The notes beneath the pieces were generated by a model. The model was given only the letters and a program-made list of their open reading frames with translations. It was not told where the DNA came from and ran no database searches. Positions 23,496 through 31,976 of a stretch of 45,798 nt of DNA are shown one piece after another. This DNA comes from an uncultured Methanobrevibacter sp. (GTDB taxonomy: Archaea; Methanobacteriota; Methanobacteria; Methanobacteriales; Methanobacteriaceae). The translations under genes and the position numbers were made by a program. The number at the start of each line of letters is the position of its first letter. The first letter of the stretch is position 1. The DNA is taken from positions 1-45,798 of the forward strand of contig NZ_CADAJR010000019.1 of the NCBI RefSeq assembly GCF_902788255.1, read 5' to 3'.

Positions 23496-25388
23496 TCACC
23501 TACCTGCCTCTAGAGCACCATACTTACAAACCTGTATACAAACATTACAGCCGTCACATTGCGCTTCATCAATTACTATCTTTCCATTGATTTTTGAAAT
23601 GGCCGGACATGCCAGTTCACTTACACACTTGTCACAGTTATTACAGTTTTTCTCAACCAGCTGTACAGGAGGTTTTTTAGTCAAACCTTTAATCAAAGTA
23701 CATGGAGCTTTTGATATGATAACTGCAGTATCTTCTCTTTCAATAGCCTCTTTATAAGTTTTAACGACTTGGTCTAAATTAAACGGATTGATTACACGTA
23801 CAAAATCACATCCGCATGCCAGAGCAAGTTTACGGATTGAAACTTCAGGAGCCTCATCGCCCATTCCGTCAACAGGAATTCCAGGGTTAGGCTGACCACC
23901 GGTCATTGCAGTGATTCTGTTGTCAAGAACGGTCAATACAAAATTGTGTTTGTTGTGTACCGCATTGATTAATGGTGAAACACCACTGTGGAAAAATGTG
24001 GAATCTCCAATGAAGCTTACAACCTTCTGGTCAGTTGAAACTGAAAATCCGCAGCCGTCACCGACACTTGAACCCATTGACAATAGGTAATCGGCAGCAT
24101 TGTAAGGAGGATTGATACCTAAAGTGTAACAACCGATATCTGAAGCAAATACAACATCGGATGGTTTCAAACCCAATTCCTCGATTGCAATGTTTACTCC
24201 ATAATACATTGCCCTGTGAGGACATCCCGCACACAATACCGGAGCACGTGAAGGAATATCGTCCTGAAGCTTTTCAAGACTTGAAGAGAATTTAACTTCT
24301 GAATCCTGTTTGAAATTTAAAACCTTGTTTATGCCGTCGGCCACGACATCGGAGTTGAATTCATGATAAATAGGAAAAGTTTCATCCAGTTTACCGTGCA
24401 CTGTAACATTGAGTTTTTCAGCACCAACAACCGCCAAGGTATCTCTTTCAATAATCGGGTCCACTTCCTCGACAATGAAAACCTCATCCAAATCCTTCAG
24501 GAATTCGGCTACAAGGTCATGAGGGAACGGATATGAAAATCCTAATTTTAAGATGTTAATGTCCAAATCATTGAACTTGCAGACATCATGGGCATAATTG
24601 TATGCACTGCTTGAGGTTATTATACCGTACTTCTTATCGCCTGAAAGTTCAACTTCCCTATTGAATTCACTTTCATTGGTTAGTTTTTCAATTTTATGGA
24701 TTTTGTCCCATAATCTTACGTGCATATCTCCTGCAAAGGCCGGAACCGGAACATACTTGGAAGGGTCCTTGTTAAAGTGTCCTCTTTTCCAGTGATTGTC
24801 GTTGTTTGATGAATTGTCAGCCACATCTCCGAATTCGACAACACCCCTCATATGGGATACACGGGTTGTTGTTCTCACAATTACCGGTATTTTAAACTGT
24901 TCTGATAAATCAAATGCATATTTAACCATATCTTTTACTTCTTGACAGTTGGATGGTTCTAAAATAGGCATGTTAGCTAATTTTGCATAATTACGAGTAT
25001 CCTGTTCATTTTGAGATGAGAAAAGTGAAGGGTCATCGGCTGACAGGATCACCATTCCGCCGTTCACACCGGAATATGCGGTAGTCATGAATGAATCCGC
25101 AGCGGCATTCAAACCTACATGTTTCATGAATGTAAATGACCTTAAACCAGAAGCCGCAGCAGTGGCAGCAACTTCCATGGCGACCTTTTCATTAGTTGAA
25201 AATTCAAAATAGATATTCGCATCCTTAGCCAATACTGACAATATATTTCCAATTTCTGATGAAGGAGTTCCTGGATATGTAGCTGCAATGGAAACACCTG
25301 CCTCAATAACTCCCCTTACAGCAGCTTCATTACCTAGCAAAAACTGTTTTTCACCAGATACTCCTGTGACTAATTCTTTTAAATTCAT
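23496..25388 (-). CDS. iorA: Indolepyruvate:ferredoxin oxidoreductase subunit alpha
   Basis: A 630-residue subunit that holds the thiamine diphosphate and ferredoxin sites. Order: N-terminal pyrimidine-binding domain (A-A-T-Y-P-G-T-P-S-S-E-I near 40), transketolase-like middle, TPP-binding domain with G-C-P-H-R-A and G-D-S-T-F-F-H-S-G (about 450-480), and two C-terminal 4Fe-4S clusters (C-N-N-C-D-K-C and C-D-G-C-N-V-C-I-Q-V-C). Length fits the family. It leads a two-gene operon with iorB and is transcribed away from tfrB. Confidence 0.93.
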   Translation of the reverse strand: MNLKELVTGVSGEKQFLLGNEAAVRGVIEAGVSIAATYPGTPSSEIGNILSVLAKDANIYFEFSTNEKVAMEVAATAAASGLRSFTFMKHVGLNAAADSFMTTAYSGVNGGMVILSADDPSLFSSQNEQDTRNYAKLANMPILEPSNCQEVKDMVKYAFDLSEQFKIPVIVRTTTRVSHMRGVVEFGDVADNSSNNDNHWKRGHFNKDPSKYVPVPAFAGDMHVRLWDKIHKIEKLTNESEFNREVELSGDKKYGIITSSSAYNYAHDVCKFNDLDINILKLGFSYPFPHDLVAEFLKDLDEVFIVEEVDPIIERDTLAVVGAEKLNVTVHGKLDETFPIYHEFNSDVVADGINKVLNFKQDSEVKFSSSLEKLQDDIPSRAPVLCAGCPHRAMYYGVNIAIEELGLKPSDVVFASDIGCYTLGINPPYNAADYLLSMGSSVGDGCGFSVSTDQKVVSFIGDSTFFHSGVSPLINAVHNKHNFVLTVLDNRITAMTGGQPNPGIPVDGMGDEAPEVSIRKLALACGCDFVRVINPFNLDQVVKTYKEAIEREDTAVIISKAPCTLIKGLTKKPPVQLVEKNCNNCDKCVSELACPAISKINGKIVIDEAQCDGCNVCIQVCKYGALEAGR

Positions 25389-25493
25389 TATAATTTCCTC
25401 AAAATAATATTAATAACAATATATTATATAGTACAACAAACTATAAATATATATTATAATGTTTTATAAACTTACAAGTTTAGAGGGGAAATG
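25389..25493. promoter_or_regulatory. Divergent promoter region of iorAB and tfrB
   Basis: About 100 very AT-rich bases separate the two starts. On the minus strand ACTATATAATATATTG (near 25410-25425) can be the iorA TATA box; on the plus strand the stretch around 25440-25456 (TATAAATATATATTATAAT) can serve tfrB. The two genes share this control region, so their expression may be linked. Confidence 0.5.
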
Positions 25494-26969
25494 ATGATTA
25501 AAGTTTATGTTTCAAGATTCAATAGTGAAACAGACACAGAACCTCATCTGGAGTGTTATGAAATTGAAAAGACACCCCATATGAAGGTTCTCGATGCTCT
25601 GCAAGCTATTAATGACAAATATGATGCAGATATCAGTTTTCAAAGTTCCTGTAGGGCAGGACAATGCGGATCCTGCGGAATATTATTCAAAGGAAATGGG
25701 GCCCTTGCCTGTCAGAAGGAAATTAAGGACGGAGCAATAATCGAACCTCTCCATTTTCCAGTTATTAAGGATTTGATTGTTGACAGGTCAAGCATTGAAG
25801 CTAAAGTAAAGCAATTGGAACTGTCTCTTCAATGTGACCATAAATGTGAAAGCATCAACGAAGACATCACAAAAAGTGAATCCAGCGAAACTAAAAAGGT
25901 AAGAAGCTGTATCGAATGTTATTCCTGCCTTTCAACCTGTCCGGTTGTCAACATTGCAACTGAGGAGTTTGGCGGACCGTACCTTATGAGATACATCAGG
26001 AAATTTGAAACAGATCCAAGAGATAACTTTGACAGACTCAAAGAAGCCCTTGATGACGGATTGTACAACTGTACAAGTTGCGGCAAATGCTTATCCGTTT
26101 GTCCGAAAAACATAAACACCTTTGGAGACGCAATTGAAAAGATGCGTGCAATTGCAGTGGCCAACGGTTCAGGACCTCTCCCAGAACATGTTGCATTCAA
26201 GGAAAACATTTTGGAAACCGGAAGGTCTGTTAAAACCAAAAATACACCATTCCTCAAGGAAGCTGTACACGAAACCGGCTCCAAAATTGCGTTCTTTACA
26301 GGCTGTATGGTGGACTACAAATTCCCCGAACTTGGCCACACATTAGTTAAAATTTTAAAGGAAAACGGAATTGACATTGATGTTCCTGAAGGCCAGGTAT
26401 GCTGCGGCTCACCCCTTTTAAGAACAGGCCAGACTGATATCGTCCAGGACCTTGTTGATAAAAACAAGGAAGTGTTTAAAGATTACGACACGGTCATTAC
26501 AATCTGTTCCGGCTGTGGAGCTACACTGAAAAACAATCATCCTCATTTTGGATCTGAACTAAATGTAATGGACATAAGTGAATTTCTGGAAGACAAAATC
26601 GACGCTTCAAAACTAAATGAAGTGAACATGAAAGTCACATATCACGACCCATGCCATTTAGGAAGAGGACAGGGAATAAAAGATGCTCCTAGAAACATTA
26701 TTGAAATGATTCCTGGAGTGGAATTTGAAGAGATGAAATATCCTTGCCAGTGCTGCGGCGCAGGCGGAGGAATCAAATCCGGAAAACCTGAAATTGCAAT
26801 GGACTTATCAAAATCCAAAGCTGAGATGATAAAGGATACAGGTGCCGAAGCAGTAATTACAATATGTCCGTTCTGTGAATTGAACCTGCAGGATGGTTTG
26901 AATGCAATTGACTTGGAAAACGTTGAATCAATGCATATTCTCAAATTATTAGAAAAAAGTTATGAATAA
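25491..26969 (+). CDS. tfrB: Thiol:fumarate reductase subunit TfrB (CoM/CoB-dependent)
   Basis: A 492-residue iron-sulfur subunit of the methanogen fumarate reductase, which reduces fumarate to succinate with coenzymes M and B. Counting from the second methionine, the N-terminal 2Fe-2S domain uses C53, C58, C61 and C73; two 4Fe-4S motifs follow (C-I-E-C-Y-S-C-L-S-T-C-P and C-T-S-C-G-K-C-L-S-V-C-P); the C-terminal half has two CCG domains (V-C-C-G-S-P and C-Q-C-C-G-A-G-G-G), shared with heterodisulfide reductase HdrB. GAGGGG lies before a double ATG, and the second (25494) may be the real start. tfrA is not in the window; in relatives tfrA and tfrB are also apart. Confidence 0.92.
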   Translation: MMIKVYVSRFNSETDTEPHLECYEIEKTPHMKVLDALQAINDKYDADISFQSSCRAGQCGSCGILFKGNGALACQKEIKDGAIIEPLHFPVIKDLIVDRSSIEAKVKQLELSLQCDHKCESINEDITKSESSETKKVRSCIECYSCLSTCPVVNIATEEFGGPYLMRYIRKFETDPRDNFDRLKEALDDGLYNCTSCGKCLSVCPKNINTFGDAIEKMRAIAVANGSGPLPEHVAFKENILETGRSVKTKNTPFLKEAVHETGSKIAFFTGCMVDYKFPELGHTLVKILKENGIDIDVPEGQVCCGSPLLRTGQTDIVQDLVDKNKEVFKDYDTVITICSGCGATLKNNHPHFGSELNVMDISEFLEDKIDASKLNEVNMKVTYHDPCHLGRGQGIKDAPRNIIEMIPGVEFEEMKYPCQCCGAGGGIKSGKPEIAMDLSKSKAEMIKDTGAEAVITICPFCELNLQDGLNAIDLENVESMHILKLLEKSYE

Positions 26970-26975
26970 GATTAC

Positions 26976-27890
26976 TTGGAGTTGATTAAAATAGGAGATG
27001 CTGCCGTAACTGAAGAAAAAGTGGTGGAAACAACTGCCATGAATTCCCCAGAAAGCAAAGAAGAAAGCAAAACCGAAAAGAAATCAACATCTACAAAAAA
27101 AGCAAAATCAAAAACCCAATCCCGAGGCAGTGCCAGGGCTAAACTCATTAGGGAAAAAGAGGAAAAGGAACTTAACCTATTTAAAGAAAATATTTACATC
27201 GTTTTTGTTGAATGTGAAACCCCTGGAAATGTTGGTTTTCTGGCAAGGACAATGGCAAACTTCGGATTGAAGAATTTGGTTTTGATAAATCCAACAAAAT
27301 TAACAAATGAAGCTTATTACCAGGCAACACATGGAAAGTATATCGTGGAAAATGCAAAGATATACCAGAGCCTGGATGAGTTTTACCAGTCACAAAGAAT
27401 CGACTTCAAGGTTGCATCTACAGGAATGGCTGGAGGAAGCTACAATTTATCAAGAATTCCAATAAGGCCTGAAGAGCTTGGCAAATCAATGAACGTTTCA
27501 AATAAGATTGCAATACTGTTTGGAAGAGAGGGGGATGGACTGACAAATAAGGAAATAAGTGATTGTGACATTTGCGTATCCATTCCAACCGATCCGACAT
27601 ACCCAATAATGAACATTTCACATGCAGCCGCAATAATATTTTATGAATTATTTAAAAACAAGCATGACTATGCAGTTGAGGGCCTGAGTGAAAGCAGCAA
27701 TTTAGAAAAAGACTATTTGCAAAAAGATATGAACGATTTAATAGATTCTCTTGATATACCTGAGCATAAAAAGAAAAATGCTAAAAAGACATTCAACAAC
27801 ATTATTTCAAGAGCATTCATAACAGGACGAGAAGCCTTTACATTAAAAGGCATTTTAAGAAGATTAAAAAATAAGATTGGTGAACAATGA
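26976..27890 (+). CDS. TrmJ-type tRNA/rRNA 2'-O-methyltransferase (SPOUT)
   Basis: A SpoU-class methyltransferase. The SPOUT domain spans about 70-235 and has its three motifs: N-V-G-F-L-A-R-T-M-A-N-F-G, I-A-I-L-F-G-R-E-G-D-G-L and S-I-P-T-D-P-T-Y-P-I-M-N-I-S-H-A-A-A. It probably methylates the 2'-hydroxyl of a tRNA nucleotide such as position 32, as archaeal TrmJ does. The first 65 residues are low-complexity and lysine-rich, an unusual extension. The start is unclear: the frame opens at a TTG without a clear ribosome binding site, and an ATG 63 bases inside is an alternative. It follows tfrB after six bases and overlaps the ferredoxin gene by four. Confidence 0.8.
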   Translation: MELIKIGDAAVTEEKVVETTAMNSPESKEESKTEKKSTSTKKAKSKTQSRGSARAKLIREKEEKELNLFKENIYIVFVECETPGNVGFLARTMANFGLKNLVLINPTKLTNEAYYQATHGKYIVENAKIYQSLDEFYQSQRIDFKVASTGMAGGSYNLSRIPIRPEELGKSMNVSNKIAILFGREGDGLTNKEISDCDICVSIPTDPTYPIMNISHAAAIIFYELFKNKHDYAVEGLSESSNLEKDYLQKDMNDLIDSLDIPEHKKKNAKKTFNNIISRAFITGREAFTLKGILRRLKNKIGEQ

Positions 27891-28717
27891 GGCGACCTAG
27901 ATTTGTAGACATTAGCAGATTTTCTCTAAAATACGTCTTCAATTGGAGATTTTGGATTGCAGAAATTACAAAAAAATCAAAAGTATACAGAAAAATCGTT
28001 GACAAAATGCTTTTTGAAGATGACGAAATTATCGTCATTCCGAATACAATCAACATAAATCAGAAAATAGAATCAGAAGGCTCTGAATTTTTACCTACAC
28101 AAATTATCAAGGATGTTATCAAACGTTGTGATGACATAGTAATTATGAATTCCTGCTTATGCAGGTCATCAAACAACTGTCAGGATTATCCTCAGGACAT
28201 AGGTTGCATTTTCCTTGGACCTACAGCAAGAAAAATTCCTAAACATATTGGACATTTGGCCACAGTGGAAGAGGCATTAGAACAAGTTGATAGGGCAGAT
28301 GAAGCAGGATTAAGCCACATTATCGGAAGAAATAAGATTGATACCGTTTGGATGAATATCAGACCTGGAAAAGGACTGTTAACAATCTGTCATTGCTGCC
28401 CATGTTGCTGTTTATGGAAAGTATATCCTAATTTAGATAATGAAATAAGTGAAAAATTAGAAAAACTTGACGGAGTCACAGTTAAACTTCAAGAAGAGAA
28501 TTGTAAAATGTGTAAAAAATGTTTAAATGAAGTTTGCATGTTTGATTCCATTAGTCTAAAAGACAATAAAATATCCATTGATTATGATAATTGCAAAGGC
28601 TGCGGACTTTGCGTTAATGCATGTAAATTTGATGCTATAACAATTGATTATAGTGAAAAAACCATCGATAACATAGTTAATAGAATCGACAATTTATTAG
28701 AGATAAGAGAATTATAA
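27887..28717 (+). CDS. 4Fe-4S ferredoxin-like iron-sulfur protein
   Basis: A 276-residue cysteine-rich protein. An N-terminal domain of about 195 residues carries S-C-L-C-R-S-S-N-N-C and later C-H-C-C-P-C-C-C, an unusual cysteine cluster seen in a class of anaerobe ferredoxin-like proteins. The C-terminus has two 4Fe-4S motifs, C-K-M-C-K-K-C-L-N-E-V-C (one residue longer than usual before the last cysteine) and C-K-G-C-G-L-C-V-N-A-C. It probably transfers electrons in an unknown reaction. It overlaps the methyltransferase stop (ATGA), and dcd follows 13 bases later. Confidence 0.78.
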   Translation: MRRPRFVDISRFSLKYVFNWRFWIAEITKKSKVYRKIVDKMLFEDDEIIVIPNTININQKIESEGSEFLPTQIIKDVIKRCDDIVIMNSCLCRSSNNCQDYPQDIGCIFLGPTARKIPKHIGHLATVEEALEQVDRADEAGLSHIIGRNKIDTVWMNIRPGKGLLTICHCCPCCCLWKVYPNLDNEISEKLEKLDGVTVKLQEENCKMCKKCLNEVCMFDSISLKDNKISIDYDNCKGCGLCVNACKFDAITIDYSEKTIDNIVNRIDNLLEIREL

Positions 28718-28730
28718 TTTGCGTGAAAAT

Positions 28731-29318
28731 ATGGCAATATTGAGTGATAAAACTATAAAAGAATACCTTGATGAGGGAAAAATTGGAATTGAACCCCTTT
28801 TAGATGAAAAACAAATCCAACCTTCATCCGTTGATATGAGATTAGGAGATGAATTTAAAGTATTTAAGGTTATCAGAAAACCATATATCGACCCGAAAGA
28901 TGAAGAAGACGTTGCATCATATATGGAATCAACAACCGTCCCTAAAGGAGATGCATTTATAATTCATCCAAATGAATTCGCACTAGCTACCACATTAGAA
29001 TATGTTAAAATACCTGATGACCTTGTTGCAAGGGTAGAAGGCAGATCCAGTATGGGCAGGTTAGGAGTGACTATGCACGTTACAGCAGGTTTTATCGACC
29101 CTGGTTTTGAAGGAAAGATAACTTTGGAAATATCAAACATCGGAGCAATGCCTGTTGCATTATATCCTGGACAAAGAGTATGTCAGATTGTGTTTGAAAC
29201 CATGACAACACCTTCCGAATTACCATATGGACACCCAAGCAGAAAAAGTAAATATATGGGTCAAACTCGCCCTGAAAGCAGTAGAGTTAAATTAGATTAT
29301 GAATTAAAAAAAGATTAG
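28731..29318 (+). CDS. dcd: dCTP deaminase
   Basis: A 195-residue trimeric deaminase from the chosen ATG. The conserved core R-V-E-G-R-S-S-M-G-R-L-G and H-V-T-A-G-F-I-D-P-G-F-E-G-K-I-T-L-E is at about residues 100-140. It makes dUTP (or dUMP, in the bifunctional archaeal type that also cleaves pyrophosphate) from dCTP for thymidylate synthesis. The two activities cannot be told apart here with certainty. The ATG at 28731 follows a GTGA; an upstream TTG in frame is less likely. It is followed by glyS after 12 bases. Confidence 0.9.
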   Translation: MAILSDKTIKEYLDEGKIGIEPLLDEKQIQPSSVDMRLGDEFKVFKVIRKPYIDPKDEEDVASYMESTTVPKGDAFIIHPNEFALATTLEYVKIPDDLVARVEGRSSMGRLGVTMHVTAGFIDPGFEGKITLEISNIGAMPVALYPGQRVCQIVFETMTTPSELPYGHPSRKSKYMGQTRPESSRVKLDYELKKD

Positions 29319-29330
29319 GAGCAATTATTT

Positions 29331-31025
29331 ATGAATCATGATAAAATGTCAAATATTAGTGCAAAAAGAGGATTTTTATGGCCATCTTTTGAGATATATT
29401 CCGGAGTATCAGGTTTTACCGATTATGGTCCTCTTGGAGCCAGTTTAAAAAATAACATCATGCAGAAATGGAGAAAACAATACGTTTCTGGTGAAGGGTT
29501 CTATGAAATTGAAGGACCAACTGTAATGCCAAAAGAAGTTCTGAAGGCATCAGGACACGTGGACAACTTTACCGATCCTATGTGTAAATGCGAAGAATGT
29601 GGAGAAGTTTTCAGAGCGGACCACATTATCGAAGAGGTCATTGGTGAGGACGTGGAAAGCCTTGAAAACGAGGAGCTTGACCAAATCGTTATCGACAACA
29701 ACATCGTATGTCCGGAATGTGGAGGAAAACTTTCAAACATCTGGAATTATAACCTCATGTTTAAAACTGAAATCGGTGCCAAAGGTGATAAAGTAGGTTA
29801 TATGAGACCTGAAACAGCACAGGGAATATTCATCCTATTCAAACGTTTGGAAAGATTCTTCAGAGGAAAATTGCCTTTCGGTGCAGTGCAGCTGGGAAAA
29901 GCATACAGAAACGAAATATCCCCAAGACAGGGAGTAATCAGACTCCGTGAATTTACCCAGGCCGAAGCTGAAATATTTTTAAACCCTAAGGACAAGACCC
30001 ATCCTAAATTTTCACAGATTGAAGATGTGATGCTGCGCTTAAATTCACAGGAAGTTCAGGAAAACAATTTGGAACCTTTAGAAATAACCGCTCGTGAAGC
30101 ACTTGACAAAGGTATTGTAGCAAATGAAATGCTGATTTATCAATTATATTTAGCACGTAAATTCCTGACTGAAATTGGAATACCTGAAGATGTTTTAAGA
30201 TTCAGACAACACCTCAAAGGAGAAATGGCCCATTATGCCCTTGATTGCTGGGACGTTGAAGTTAAAACCGACAAATACGGTTGGGTTGAAATAATCGGAA
30301 TTGCAGACAGGGGAGACTACGACTTAAGTTCCCACTCCAAATTCAGTAATGACGAATTGAACGTGTTCATTGAATACGATGAACCTAAAAAAGTTCAAAA
30401 AACAATCGTCAAACCTAACTTATCCAAATTCGGACCGATATTTAAAGGAGATTCTCCTAAAGTCAAACAGGCAATCGAAGAGGCTGATGTTGATGAAGTC
30501 AAACAGGCCTTGGAAAACGACGGCAAATTCACCATCGAATTGGATAAGGTTTATGAAGTAACCGAAGATTTGCTTATCTTTGAGGATGTTGAAGAGGAAA
30601 TTACCGGAGAAAAAATTGTTCCCCATGTAATTGAACCGTCATTCGGTATTGACCGTATTACCTACTCAGTTTTACTTCACTCCTTTACCGAAACCGATGA
30701 AAAGGACTACTTCAAGTTTGATAAATCAGTAGCACCAGTTCAGCTTGGAATTTTCCCATTGGTAAACAAGAAGGGACTTCCGGAAGTTGCACAGGAATTG
30801 ACTGAAACCTTAAGAATGGAAGGTTTTAAAGTTGAATATGATGCAACCGGAACCATCGGTAAAAGATACGCAAGAGCTGATGAGATTGGTATTCCACTTG
30901 CAGTAACTGTTGATTTCGACACCTTAGAAGACAATCAGGTCACTATAAGAGACAGAGACACTGAAGCTCAGGAAAGAATAGCAATCGAAGACTTGAAAGA
31001 TTACTTAGAAAAATTTTATAAATGA
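29331..31025 (+). CDS. glyS: Glycyl-tRNA synthetase (archaeal alpha2 type)
   Basis: A 564-residue class II synthetase of the dimeric archaeal/eukaryotic type, charging tRNA-Gly. R-G-F-L-W-P-S-F-E-I-Y near the start and G-F-T-D-Y-G-P-L-G are typical. Motif 2 is in the Y-R-N-E-I-S-P-R-Q-G region (about 190-200), motif 3 in P-S-F-G-I-D-R (about 440-446), and an anticodon-binding domain ends the protein. A zinc-like C-K-C-E-E-C and C-P-E-C pair is in the insertion near 80-140. RBS GGAG lies about ten bases before ATG. The stop codon lies in a hairpin shared with the converging regulator gene. Confidence 0.95.
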   Translation: MNHDKMSNISAKRGFLWPSFEIYSGVSGFTDYGPLGASLKNNIMQKWRKQYVSGEGFYEIEGPTVMPKEVLKASGHVDNFTDPMCKCEECGEVFRADHIIEEVIGEDVESLENEELDQIVIDNNIVCPECGGKLSNIWNYNLMFKTEIGAKGDKVGYMRPETAQGIFILFKRLERFFRGKLPFGAVQLGKAYRNEISPRQGVIRLREFTQAEAEIFLNPKDKTHPKFSQIEDVMLRLNSQEVQENNLEPLEITAREALDKGIVANEMLIYQLYLARKFLTEIGIPEDVLRFRQHLKGEMAHYALDCWDVEVKTDKYGWVEIIGIADRGDYDLSSHSKFSNDELNVFIEYDEPKKVQKTIVKPNLSKFGPIFKGDSPKVKQAIEEADVDEVKQALENDGKFTIELDKVYEVTEDLLIFEDVEEEITGEKIVPHVIEPSFGIDRITYSVLLHSFTETDEKDYFKFDKSVAPVQLGIFPLVNKKGLPEVAQELTETLRMEGFKVEYDATGTIGKRYARADEIGIPLAVTVDFDTLEDNQVTIRDRDTEAQERIAIEDLKDYLEKFYK

Positions 31026-31039
31026 GTGTAAACTCATTT
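31020..31039. terminator. Bidirectional hairpin spanning glyS and regulator stop codons
   Basis: AAATGAGT (31020-31027) and ACTCATTT (31032-31039) form a perfect eight-pair stem with a GTAA loop. The glyS stop codon (31023-31025) is in one arm and the stop codon of the converging regulator gene (31034-31036) in the other. T-rich sequence follows on both strands. Confidence 0.65.
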
Positions 31040-31810
31040 ATTACTCTTTTTAAAATTTCTAAATAGGTTATTGGCCCACATCATCGCATCCTTGTTTTCA
31101 GATACCACCAATCTGTTTTGATCAAAATGACCATTATCCTTAAACAAACCCAAAATCATCATTTTATCAGTGACAATCAAGAGAAAATTGTTTTTAGATT
31201 TGAATGATGATATGTATCGGGAGTCCGATTTTTTCTCATAAATATCATAGATTTCATCAGAAACGATTAAATCCACAAATTTTCCATCATTGACTAGTGA
31301 ATTTAACCTTTCATTGAAGTTAAGCTGATAAAATGGCAGAATGCAACGTGCACGATTAGCATCAGCCAATGAAGATTCAATGCAGGTATTGATTTTATAT
31401 GCATCGATGCCGACTGATTCCACCAACTCCGCTTTTCCAAGCAAATACAATTCATTTATGGATTTTTCCGGAACCATATCAATAACATGACCCTCAATAA
31501 TGTTAAAGAATCTGTTAAGCAAGTTTACAACTTCCTTAAGTTCCAAAACATGTTTTATCTGTACTTTTAGGGAATTGGATAAAAAGTATTTGTTGGATTC
31601 ACGGTAAACAAAATCCCTAATTTCCAAACCATGCAAAGTGCTTGAAATTGAACTGTAGTTTAATTCAGTGCTTTTAGCCAGATCCTTCATGTTTTGGGAT
31701 TTTTCTAATAGTGAAGCCAATATTTTTAATCTGATAATTGAATTTGCAGCGAATTTAACATCATCAGATACCACATCATAGTTTTTTAAGTAGTTTGAAC
31801 TTTCTGTCAT
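31034..31810 (-). CDS. FilR1-type winged-helix transcriptional regulator
   Basis: A 258-residue methanogen regulator. An N-terminal winged helix-turn-helix (about 20-80, R-L-K-I-L-A-S-L-L-E and S-S-I-S-S-T-L-H-G-L-E) is followed by a middle/C-terminal domain of the FilR1 (formerly DUF1724) family, with R-A-R-C-I-L-P-F near residue 156 and S-E-N-K-D-A-M-M-W-A-N at the end. Proteins of this kind regulate methanogenesis and energy genes in several methanogens; the target and signal are unknown. The ATG follows GGTGA. Repeated TCGCAC-type half-sites flank its promoter, which would suit autoregulation. Confidence 0.85.
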   Translation of the reverse strand: MTESSNYLKNYDVVSDDVKFAANSIIRLKILASLLEKSQNMKDLAKSTELNYSSISSTLHGLEIRDFVYRESNKYFLSNSLKVQIKHVLELKEVVNLLNRFFNIIEGHVIDMVPEKSINELYLLGKAELVESVGIDAYKINTCIESSLADANRARCILPFYQLNFNERLNSLVNDGKFVDLIVSDEIYDIYEKKSDSRYISSFKSKNNFLLIVTDKMMILGLFKDNGHFDQNRLVVSENKDAMMWANNLFRNFKKSNK

Positions 31811-31833
31811 ATTTGTCACCTACATTTTATTAC

Positions 31834-31904
31834 TCGCACCTTTATTTTTTATTACGATAGGATATATAAACTCTTGAAGTGCAGAAAAGTGAAAAATCGC
31901 ACTT
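31834..31904 (-). promoter_or_regulatory. Promoter of the FilR1-type gene with repeated TCGCAC half-sites
   Basis: A TATA box is seen on the minus strand (TTTATATATC, complement of 31860-31869). TCGCACC occurs at 31834-31840 near the expected start point, and upstream of the TATA box there are AAGTGC (31877-31882) and TCGCACT (31897-31903). The last pair forms an inverted repeat AAGTGC / GCACTT with 16 bases between. Candidate binding sites for the encoded regulator. Confidence 0.45.
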
Positions 31905-31976
31905 ACAAAAACTTTATTAACCAAAAAATGTTAGATAACTTTTAAGAAACAAAATTAATTTTGACTTGGGATTAAA

